NCBI GenBank assembly: GCA_934433135.1
Contig: CAKRZO010000021.1
Coordinates: 1-64,000, forward strand
Origin: an uncultured Acetatifactor sp.
Lineage (GTDB): Bacteria > Bacillota > Clostridia > Lachnospirales > Lachnospiraceae
Reading direction: 5' to 3'
Length of the DNA: 64,000 nt
Shown: positions 36,186-43,277 of the stretch, one piece after another
Layout: the number at the start of each line of letters is the position of its first letter
How positions within the stretch are numbered: the first letter of the stretch is position 1
The notes under the pieces: model-generated
What the model saw: only the letters and a program-made list of their open reading frames with translations
Database searches by the model: none
Told to the model about the DNA's origin: nothing
Program-made: the position numbers and the translations under genes

Positions 36186-36956
36186 ATGGGCAGAATCAAA
36201 AGTTTAAATCACTATCAGCGATGCATTCTAATACTTATGATTGCTATGGCATTGGTATTTGCGGTGATCTATCCCTTGAAGATCCAACAGGTTGGATTGG
36301 AATACAAGAATACGATTCTTATCCCCAGTCATGAAAATGACCGCACAATGTATTCCGGTAAAATCCGTGGGCAACAAGCCAGCTTTACCGTTTCAGCGGA
36401 TGGGATCGTTGTATTTCAGTATGGCAATAAAACTTACGGTCCTTATACAGCAAGAGAGGATTTTACAGCAATTCCGGAAAATACAGATAAAGAAATGGCA
36501 ACATCTATGACCGGTGTGGAACTTCGCCAAGGAGAAGATATCCTGTTTCGCGGAGGCGTTTTGGAAGTTGGAGATTCTTTATGGCTGTACAATGAAGATG
36601 GCTCCCTGGATAATCTCACCATCTCCTATGTAACCGATGAAGGTGTCGAAAGAGATGAAAACGGGAATATAATTGATCCTATGGAGCCATCTGCATCCAC
36701 CATACTGGAATTGATGAATACTCCCAGACTAACACACAAGGGCGAATGGTCTGCATGGTTTCTTGCTGTGTTTCTCTGTGTTCTCAATGCATTCTCTATT
36801 TTGTTTGCAGAGGAACTGTTCCGCTGGCATCTGGCACTTCGAATTCGCAATGCAGATAACGCGGAACCATCCGATTTGGAAATTGCTGGAAGATACATCA
36901 GCTGGACTGCCCTGACGATTGTTGCATTTGCTATTTTTATTATCGGGTTACAATAG
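36186..36956 (+). CDS. Membrane protein of unknown function
   Basis: 256 residues that I do not recognise. One hydrophobic helix at residues 13-30, an extracellular region of about 150 residues rich in beta strands (YSGKIRGQQASFTVSADGIV, YGNKTYGPYTAREDF) and two helices near the C-terminus (residues 191-210 and 236-255). The start has GGAGA. It lies between HipBA and the ATPase/nuclease-like pair on the opposite strand. A partial copy of its end occurs at 34363-34442, so it has been copied together with the toxin module. Confidence 0.7.
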   Translation: MGRIKSLNHYQRCILILMIAMALVFAVIYPLKIQQVGLEYKNTILIPSHENDRTMYSGKIRGQQASFTVSADGIVVFQYGNKTYGPYTAREDFTAIPENTDKEMATSMTGVELRQGEDILFRGGVLEVGDSLWLYNEDGSLDNLTISYVTDEGVERDENGNIIDPMEPSASTILELMNTPRLTHKGEWSAWFLAVFLCVLNAFSILFAEELFRWHLALRIRNADNAEPSDLEIAGRYISWTALTIVAFAIFIIGLQ

Positions 36957-36966
36957 CTTCTCTTTT

Positions 36967-37485
36967 TTAAATAATGAAGTGTTTCTTTCTGGCCTGCTCT
37001 TCATTTAATACAATAAAATCCGGTATTTTCCAGATACTCATTTCAGCTCGTAACTCTTTACGCAACAAATCCTGAAGTGGAACAATCCAGGATTTATCCG
37101 CATTCTTTATAACCAAAATCAATCGAATTTCAAAAGTACTTGCATTTCTCAATGCATCCGGAATTCCTTCCTGGGAATATCTGCTCAGAAGAATATTCCC
37201 AAACAGCTCCATAGAATGACGCATTTTTTCTACAATATCCTGTATATCCCTGCGATACAGCTTTTTCTTTTCTTCATCAGAGGTGTTTTCGACCAATGGA
37301 TTTGGATAGCTCATTTTTGCTTCAATAAAGCATACTCTTTTTGCTCTTAGCAATATAAACTCACAGCTCTTAACGCCTTGTTGCCGCAATTTTTCTGTAT
37401 ATTGTTTACATTTTTCTATCCGGAAGACCTGTTCCTCTTTATATTCTCCAAACTGCATACCTGATTCCGGAATAACAACACCCAT
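36967..37485 (-). CDS. Putative PD-(D/E)XK-like nuclease partner of the upstream ATPase
   Basis: 172 residues, not recognised as a named family. The segment KSCEFILLRAKRVCFIEAK (residues 39-57) is a beta hairpin with Glu42 and Glu55-Ala-Lys57, the order expected for a PD-(D/E)XK nuclease core; a later strand EIRLILVIKNADKSW and a helix fit the fold. Its ATG overlaps the stop of the ATPase gene (TAATG), so the two proteins are made together. A nuclease role is inferred; the protein could also be a regulatory subunit. Confidence 0.6.
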   Translation of the reverse strand: MGVVIPESGMQFGEYKEEQVFRIEKCKQYTEKLRQQGVKSCEFILLRAKRVCFIEAKMSYPNPLVENTSDEEKKKLYRRDIQDIVEKMRHSMELFGNILLSRYSQEGIPDALRNASTFEIRLILVIKNADKSWIVPLQDLLRKELRAEMSIWKIPDFIVLNEEQARKKHFII

Positions 37486-38513
37486 TAAAGCACCTCCTCG
37501 ATTTCCTGCTCATACAATTGTATTGAAGTATCAATAATGGAATTATCCGGCATGCCGCCATACAAATCGCATATTTGTGCTTTCTCTCCCTTATTCAGAG
37601 AAATACATTTCACTGTATTTTCTTTTTTCAGAGCAATCAGAAACAATTTTTTAATTACGAAATAGGAATGGCTGGTTATAAAAACCTGCAATCCCATTTC
37701 GTTCGCTATATTATCAATCATATCTAAGAACTGGCAAACCGCCTTCGGATGCAAAGCTGACTCAATCTCATCTATAAAAATAATAGAATTGTTGTTCAAA
37801 TAGCCATTGGCAAGAAGTCGATCCATAATTGCAATCTTTTTTACACCTTCTGATGTTGCCCCGATTGAAAATTTTTGGTTCTTTTTATTTTTATAATACC
37901 ACTTACCGCTACTTTCATCATATTCAACTTTTCCATCAATAACATCACCAACTACTTTACGCGAATCTGCAAATACCGCATAATTCTTTCCTCGAGATGG
38001 AGAAATTCTCAATGCTTTTGCAAGATCATAATACGTATCGTCAAAGCCAAAGGCTTTATCAATTTCCCGCGATTTTAAAATTACCGAAAACAATGATAAG
38101 ACTTCCTTGGCAGGTATAAAGATAGAGTTCCCCTCTTTTCCGGTTGCAACAGGATCTACCATCCCCACCTTACTGGATGCACTTTTTGAAAACTGGTAAT
38201 TCAATGCCATTTTATCCAGATTCATTTGAAACTCCAGACCTTCTTCGGCATTTTTTGAAACAATATCTCCTAATTTGTCCACCTGAAATGTCCACCTTAA
38301 TTTTTCAGATAAAATATCATTCACAGGCGATATATCGTCTCCACGCTTATATTCTTCCAATGCTTTCACTGCAGAATATAACGCTTTCAGAAGAAATGTT
38401 TTTCCTGTTCCATTTTCCCCTATAATTAAATTAATATTTGAAAAATGGTTACATTGAAAATTTTCAATCATCCCAAAATTCTTTAATTCCAGGCTGTCAA
38501 TTCTATATGCCAT
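37485..38513 (-). CDS. AAA-family ATPase of a two-gene defence-like operon
   Basis: 342 residues with an SMC/ABC-like ATPase fold (AAA_21 type). Walker A is IGENGTGKTFLL (Gly32 to Thr39), the signature-like loop SIGATSEGVKKIAIMDRL near 215-235, Walker B SIIFIDEIESALHP near 245, and the switch strand LQVFITSHSYFVIKKL. There is no long coiled coil. Good AGGAGG ribosome site. Standalone ATPases of this sort next to a small nuclease are a standard plan for anti-phage systems (as in Gabija, Septu or PARIS), but the partner here does not match those I know. Located between HipBA and Phd/RelE. Confidence 0.8.
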   Translation of the reverse strand: MAYRIDSLELKNFGMIENFQCNHFSNINLIIGENGTGKTFLLKALYSAVKALEEYKRGDDISPVNDILSEKLRWTFQVDKLGDIVSKNAEEGLEFQMNLDKMALNYQFSKSASSKVGMVDPVATGKEGNSIFIPAKEVLSLFSVILKSREIDKAFGFDDTYYDLAKALRISPSRGKNYAVFADSRKVVGDVIDGKVEYDESSGKWYYKNKKNQKFSIGATSEGVKKIAIMDRLLANGYLNNNSIIFIDEIESALHPKAVCQFLDMIDNIANEMGLQVFITSHSYFVIKKLFLIALKKENTVKCISLNKGEKAQICDLYGGMPDNSIIDTSIQLYEQEIEEVL

Positions 38514-38734
38514 ATTTCTACGTCCCTCCTATTATTAAAATACAATCCTATTTTTGCCAATAAAGTTACCATTAATGACTTCTTTGTTCTTAATAATTTA
38601 TTTCATGCATGCTCTTTTTTCCAAGGATTAAATTTCGAGAAATTCATACCTATATTCTACCATATGGGCTTTAAAAAGTAAACTTGTCAATGTTCCTGCA
38701 GCATTTTTCAATGCATAGATAATATGTTATTCAT

Positions 38735-38907
38735 ACTTGCTTTTTTCCCGCTTTTCGGTTAAAATATTAATCATGATAGACATTACACATTTTAAAACCA
38801 CACCAAAAGAATTTACCACAGAAATCGTAGCGAATGTAAAACCAGGAGGCCTTTCTGCAACTTTTTTCCAAAAAGCAATGTCGATCCATACAGGAGATTA
38901 TTGGTGA
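38735..38907 (+). pseudogene. Collapsed second copy of hipB with its promoter
   Basis: From 38716 to 38907 the sequence follows the hipB promoter and gene at 34566-34895 with few changes (TTGCTT...TAAAAT kept, ATG at 38773-38775), but 139 bp are missing. In the intact gene the lost part is bounded by the direct repeat CAGGAGG (34693-34699 and 34832-34838); in this copy a single CAGGAGG remains. The resulting frame could encode a 44-residue peptide without the recognition helix. The hipA gene that should follow is absent. Confidence 0.9.
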
Positions 38908-38954
38908 AATTCATATTTTTTATATGGATCCTGCTAATACTAATGATATATCCA

Positions 38955-38983
38955 TTGACTTCATAGTGAAATTTATGTATAAT
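38955..38983 (+). promoter_or_regulatory. Promoter of the phd/relE operon
   Basis: TTGACT (38955-38960) and perfect TATAAT (38978-38983), spacer 17 bp, followed by AAAGGAGG and the ATG at 39012. Antitoxin binding here would give the usual autoregulation. Confidence 0.8.
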
Positions 38984-39011
38984 TTTGTTATCAAGCAAAG
39001 GAGGTGTTTTT

Positions 39012-39275
39012 ATGCCGACAATCAGATCAAGTGCTGATTTAAGAAATAATTACAATGAAATTTCCACATTTTGTCATAATTATTCTGAACCGGTTTTTAT
39101 TACGAAGAATGGAAAAGGCGATCTTACCGTTATGAGCATTGAAGCCTACGAAGAACTAACCAGCCGCTTTGAACTTTACAGCCGGATTAAGGAAGGGATG
39201 GACGATATTGCATCAGGTAATACCAGACCATTTTCCGAAGCCATGACCGACATCAGGAGCCGCCGCAGGCAATGA
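39012..39275 (+). CDS. Phd/YefM-type antitoxin
   Basis: 87 residues. MPTIRSSADLRNNYNEISTF is the Phd/YefM DNA-binding start, EPVFITKNGKGDLTVMSIEAYEEL the central strand and helix, and the basic tail TDIRSRRRQ the toxin-binding end. An ideal AAAGGAGG precedes the ATG. The stop overlaps the toxin start (ATGA). Part of its 3' end is duplicated behind hipA at 36027-36075. Confidence 0.92.
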   Translation: MPTIRSSADLRNNYNEISTFCHNYSEPVFITKNGKGDLTVMSIEAYEELTSRFELYSRIKEGMDDIASGNTRPFSEAMTDIRSRRRQ

Positions 39276-39604
39276 GTTATCAGGTTCGTATTACTTCCAC
39301 CGCAGAACACGATATCATGCGTGCTGCGGATTACATTGAATTTACCCTCAAAAATCCTGATGCCGCAGATAAGCTGTTAGATGTAGCGATAACACAGATA
39401 AGCTCATTAGCTGATCTGTCGCAAAAGTTCCGTCCGGTAGACGATCCGGTACTGGCAAGCTGGAACATTCGTTTTGTAATAATCAATCAATACCTTGCCT
39501 TTTATACAATTGATGAAGAAAAACAAACTGTAATCGTAGTCCGCTTTCTTTATCAGAAAAGCAACTGGACTTCCATTCTTCGACAGGGATTTCCCCTCAT
39601 TTAA
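39272..39604 (+). CDS. RelE/ParE-family toxin
   Basis: 110 residues with the RelE/ParE fold: YQVRITSTAEHDIMRAADYI helix pair, FRPVDDPVLASWNIRFVIINQYLAFYTID strands and IVVRFLYQKSNW near the end. RelE members cleave ribosome-bound mRNA and ParE members poison gyrase; the residues do not decide which. Translationally coupled to the antitoxin. Confidence 0.9.
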   Translation: MSYQVRITSTAEHDIMRAADYIEFTLKNPDAADKLLDVAITQISSLADLSQKFRPVDDPVLASWNIRFVIINQYLAFYTIDEEKQTVIVVRFLYQKSNWTSILRQGFPLI

Positions 39605-39616
39605 GTAATCTGTTTT

Positions 39617-39659
39617 ACAGGCACCCCGTACAGCTTTAGCAGCTGCACGGGGTGCCTGT
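39617..39659. terminator. GC-rich hairpin between convergent relE and GH38 genes
   Basis: A perfect 13-bp stem (ACAGGCACCCCGT and its complement) around a 17-base loop that itself contains AGCT repeats. It lies between two convergent genes. There is no T-run on either strand, so its strength as an intrinsic terminator is uncertain. Confidence 0.55.
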
Positions 39660-39752
39660 GTAGTGACTGAATGTTGTAACTGTGAACAAATAGTCGTAAA
39701 AGCAATATGATATTAACGGTAAAGCAAATGTTTTTTCCTTTCAGGCTGCTTT

Positions 39753-42700
39753 TTAAATTCTTACCCTTATCGTTCTAATCTCAAAAGCCTTCAGCGTCAC
39801 TTCCACGCAGCCGTTTTCCACGAGCAGTTCACCGCTCTTCTCCTCCAGCAAATCAGTAAAGCTTGCTTTTGCAACCGGGAATCCAAAGGAGATTTTGGCT
39901 TTCTCCAGACCGCCCGTACTTTCATACAAACGAAGAATCCGATCGCCGCTTCCATCCTCTGCCAGTTTAACGGTATCCAGAATAATGGAAGGATTATCGA
40001 TTCTGAGGAAAGACTTCTCCTGCAAATCCTGTACAAAAGACATCTTCTCCTGCACCATATGTACCGGACAGTTGAGTTCATAACCGTGTCTTACCACATC
40101 GCTCTTCCCCTCTTCCCCGGCAAAAAGAAGCAAGGCATAGGTAAACTTATGGATTCCTTTATCGGCAAAAGGATCCGGCGCCGCGGCGGACTTTAAAAGG
40201 GTCAGGGACATCCTGCTGCCGTCTGCACTGATACCGTATTTACAGTCGTTTAAAAGAGCGATCCCTCTCCTAGGTTCTGCAAAAGCGGACCACTTATGCT
40301 GACAGACTTCAAACCGGTCTGCATCGTAAGGTCTGCTCTTATGGTTCGGTCGTCTGACATGTCCGAATTGGATTTCCGAAAGCAGTTCGTCTGTCTGCAG
40401 GTTGGTATTTATGTCCACTTTCAGCAGCTTATGGGTTTCCTGCCAGTCTACTTCCGTCTCAAAGGTAAGCTGCTTGCTGTTCCCGGCAAGGGTAACGGTC
40501 TGGTGAATTACGGATTTCCCGATCTTTCTTACCGTCTTAAATCCGGAAACCAGACTGCCTTTCCATATGCTTTCCACCTCCGCCTGTTCCGGAAGTTCCA
40601 CTTCTTCCTTTTCGTAAGAGCTGTTAATATCCCATGCATCAAAGAATAACGGCATATCCCGGTACATCCGGAAGACATTGGAGGGAGCGGTTAAATATTC
40701 GATACCGGTTTCTTTATCGGTAAGCTGAAGCAGCGTTCCATGCTCATCAAAATCTGCACGGATCAGGGCGTTTTCCAGGAGGAAACTTCCTTCTCCGGAG
40801 TTGCTCGCAAATCCATCAAGCACCTCTGAATCATCATTTATCTGTTCTTTTCTTATCGATCTTCCGTTCATTAATACGCTTCCCGTCTCAATTATCATGG
40901 AATCTTTTCCACCGTTTTCTTTTCGTATTTCGAAATTCCGATAACCTGCAGACGGTACAGCAACCAGTGCTAATACTTTTCCATCCGTCTCCTGCGTCTC
41001 AATCGACTGCCCATTCATCTCCAGGATAGAACGGTATGCTTCCGGCAGTTCTATGCACACTTCTCTGTCCCAGGATAAGGAGTTATACACTGTAAGAACG
41101 CTTCTCCATTCTTTCTGCACTTCTTGCTCCGAATCGAGGGAATCTGCTTCACAATCGTGCATATACGCATCATTGTACCTTACGTCTCCCATACCGTGGC
41201 AGTAGTCACCACTCCCGTAAATCGCCTTTTCCAGCAGCTTCCTGCATCCATCTTTGATTTCCTGATAATCCTTCTCTGCAATTTCGTACACTCTGTGAAT
41301 AGCCGAACCCGGTATGATATCGTGGAACTGGTTAAACAGAAGCTTCTTCCATAAGGAATCCAGAAGTTCCTTATCATAAGCCTCCGGACAGCATAAAGAA
41401 AGCCACAACTCCGTTTCCCGGAGCAGCATCTCGCAGGTACGATTGTTTTTCTTTGTCTCTGCCTGGGAAGTATAAGTTCCTCTGTGGGCAGCAAAGTAAA
41501 GTTCTCCCCGGTACTCTGCCTCCATGTCACAGTCCTTTTCCACAAAGGAAAAGAATTCTTCCGGAGACTTACATTCTACCCGGGGCATGCCTTCCAGATT
41601 CTTTTCCCGTTTTAAATATTCCAGATGCACTCTGGTAGCGCCGCCGCCTCCGTCTCCGTGCCCGAATGGGTATAAGTAAGCAGGCACGTCTTCTTTTTCC
41701 GGATTGGCCTTCCATTTCTCAATGATTTTGACCGGTGTCATTTCCGCCGCATAATCATAAGTGATATGGGTAAGAATTCCGGTTCCGTCGATGCCCTTCC
41801 AGATAAAATTATGGTGTGGAATCGCCTCTCCGCCGTCATACAGCCAGGGAAGCTTGGCATTCATGAAATACCGGATCCCACAGCCCTTCATGATCTGTGG
41901 CAAGGCTCCGCTTACGCCGAATACATCCGGCAGCCACAGCATACGGCTGTCTGTTCCGAATTCCTCCTGAAGAAACGTTTTTCCGTATAGCAATTGGCGA
42001 ACCAGGCTCTCTCCGGAAGGCAGATTCACATCCGCCTCTACCCACATGCCGCCGTCCACAAGAATGCGGCCATCCCTTACCGCCTCTTTCACTTGTGCAT
42101 ACAGATCCGGATATTCCTCTTTCAGAATGGAAAGCTGCCAGGGCTGGGTCTGCAGATATTTGTAATCCTTGTACTCTTTCAGTAACTGAAGCTGATTGCC
42201 CAGCGTCCGCGCCACCTTTCTGCGGGTCTCTTCCACGGTCCACAGCCACTGCAGATCCAGATGAGAATGACCGATGGCATAAGCAATGGGAGCCGTAGAA
42301 CCATTGATACCGGATAAAACGTCCCGCAGGGATTTCCTTGCTTCCAGAACACTTTCCGCAAACTCTGACTTCTCATCCGGCAGTTCTATATCGATTTGAT
42401 TGCAGGCTCTTTTTAACGCTTTCTCCAGACGTGCACGTCTTAACGAATCGGGATCCAGGCAGTTTCTGAGACCATACAGTGTATTCAGATCCATCCACAA
42501 CTGAAAGACTTCCTCCCGGAAGATTCCCATACTGCCGTTCTTTACGGTCTTCTGGCAAATATCCTCCGGAAAATCCAACTCCGTCTCATCCGGCAGAACC
42601 GCTCTGGCACAATAAGGTTCCTTCTCTCCGCTATGTCCGGCATACACTTCCATGGCAATCTGAATTTTCTGTCCTGCATATTCGTTCAGCTCTATGATTT

Positions 42701-43109
42701 TGTGCTCTTTGTCCAGAGCACCCTTCACCTGTCCGTTGATAAAGACCAGACATTCGCCCGGCTCTGCACGAAAGACAATTCGGTTCACAGAACCTCTGAA
42801 AATTCCATCTTCTGCATTCTGCTCTCCCGCATTTTGCATCTTGACATCCTGTGTCCTTTTATGCTCGCCGTTCTCCTGTGCCTGCGGCACATCCACTTCC
42901 GCAAAAAACCAGCCGTACTCCCACTTTCTTCCCCATCTCATTCCTTCCGGCAAAGGCATTTTTTCACGAGCCTCTGCCTCCTGCAGGGACAATCTGTCAT
43001 AAGTAAAAAAACCCTGAAATTCCACAGACTCCAGAGGAGAATACATCCTCCGGGTAAGGTTGTCCTGTAGAAATTTAATTTTCCTGATATATTCTTCCTG
43101 TAATGCCAT
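39753..43109 (-). CDS. GH38 alpha-mannosidase
   Basis: 1118 residues, full length for the family. An N-terminal beta domain precedes the catalytic (alpha/beta)7 barrel with the zinc site HSHLDLQWLW (His281, His283/Asp285), WVEADVNLPSGES near 356, and WLPDVFG with the nucleophile Asp395; FNQFHDIIPGSAI near 610 supplies the last zinc His. Beta domains follow to the end. No signal peptide, so it cleaves alpha-mannosides inside the cell. It is the last gene of the second carbohydrate unit. A 37-bp tandem duplication covers its start codon (43074-43147). Confidence 0.95.
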   Translation of the reverse strand: MALQEEYIRKIKFLQDNLTRRMYSPLESVEFQGFFTYDRLSLQEAEAREKMPLPEGMRWGRKWEYGWFFAEVDVPQAQENGEHKRTQDVKMQNAGEQNAEDGIFRGSVNRIVFRAEPGECLVFINGQVKGALDKEHKIIELNEYAGQKIQIAMEVYAGHSGEKEPYCARAVLPDETELDFPEDICQKTVKNGSMGIFREEVFQLWMDLNTLYGLRNCLDPDSLRRARLEKALKRACNQIDIELPDEKSEFAESVLEARKSLRDVLSGINGSTAPIAYAIGHSHLDLQWLWTVEETRRKVARTLGNQLQLLKEYKDYKYLQTQPWQLSILKEEYPDLYAQVKEAVRDGRILVDGGMWVEADVNLPSGESLVRQLLYGKTFLQEEFGTDSRMLWLPDVFGVSGALPQIMKGCGIRYFMNAKLPWLYDGGEAIPHHNFIWKGIDGTGILTHITYDYAAEMTPVKIIEKWKANPEKEDVPAYLYPFGHGDGGGGATRVHLEYLKREKNLEGMPRVECKSPEEFFSFVEKDCDMEAEYRGELYFAAHRGTYTSQAETKKNNRTCEMLLRETELWLSLCCPEAYDKELLDSLWKKLLFNQFHDIIPGSAIHRVYEIAEKDYQEIKDGCRKLLEKAIYGSGDYCHGMGDVRYNDAYMHDCEADSLDSEQEVQKEWRSVLTVYNSLSWDREVCIELPEAYRSILEMNGQSIETQETDGKVLALVAVPSAGYRNFEIRKENGGKDSMIIETGSVLMNGRSIRKEQINDDSEVLDGFASNSGEGSFLLENALIRADFDEHGTLLQLTDKETGIEYLTAPSNVFRMYRDMPLFFDAWDINSSYEKEEVELPEQAEVESIWKGSLVSGFKTVRKIGKSVIHQTVTLAGNSKQLTFETEVDWQETHKLLKVDINTNLQTDELLSEIQFGHVRRPNHKSRPYDADRFEVCQHKWSAFAEPRRGIALLNDCKYGISADGSRMSLTLLKSAAAPDPFADKGIHKFTYALLLFAGEEGKSDVVRHGYELNCPVHMVQEKMSFVQDLQEKSFLRIDNPSIILDTVKLAEDGSGDRILRLYESTGGLEKAKISFGFPVAKASFTDLLEEKSGELLVENGCVEVTLKAFEIRTIRVRI

Positions 43110-43147
43110 CTTTAATTTTCCTGATATATTCTTCCTGTAATGCCATC
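43074..43147. repeat. Perfect 37-bp tandem duplication across the GH38 start codon
   Basis: 43074-43110 and 43111-43147 are identical 37-bp units. Each contains an ATG on the minus strand (43107-43109, the one in frame with GH38, and 43144-43146). Because 37 is not a multiple of three, the upstream ATG opens a 23-codon frame that ends in TAA after overlapping the true start. The second ATG keeps AGGAAA about eight bases ahead. Confidence 0.95.
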
Positions 43148-43227
43148 TTTTTCCATTCCCGTTCTTCTTTTATCTCTTCAGCAAAGATGACCTTCCATCG
43201 TCCGTTGCGGAAGGCTTCCCGATATGA

Positions 43228-43252
43228 TTGTCAGCATATCTCCTGCTGACAA
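43228..43252 (-). other. Perfect 9-bp inverted repeat between araC-type gene and GH38
   Basis: TTGTCAGCA and TGCTGACAA with a 7-base spacer, just after the stop of the AraC-type gene. No T-run follows. It could be a weak terminator, an mRNA processing hairpin or a protein site. Confidence 0.45.
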
Positions 43253-43277
43253 AGCATCCTCTGTTTCTTTATGAATC

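Noticed and set aside
39617..39659. The GC-rich hairpin as a recombination (att) site
   Set aside because: It lies between convergent genes and has no second copy or integrase nearby; a terminator-like role is simpler.
43074..43147. The tandem 37-bp units as a CRISPR-like array
   Set aside because: Only two units without spacers, overlapping a start codon.
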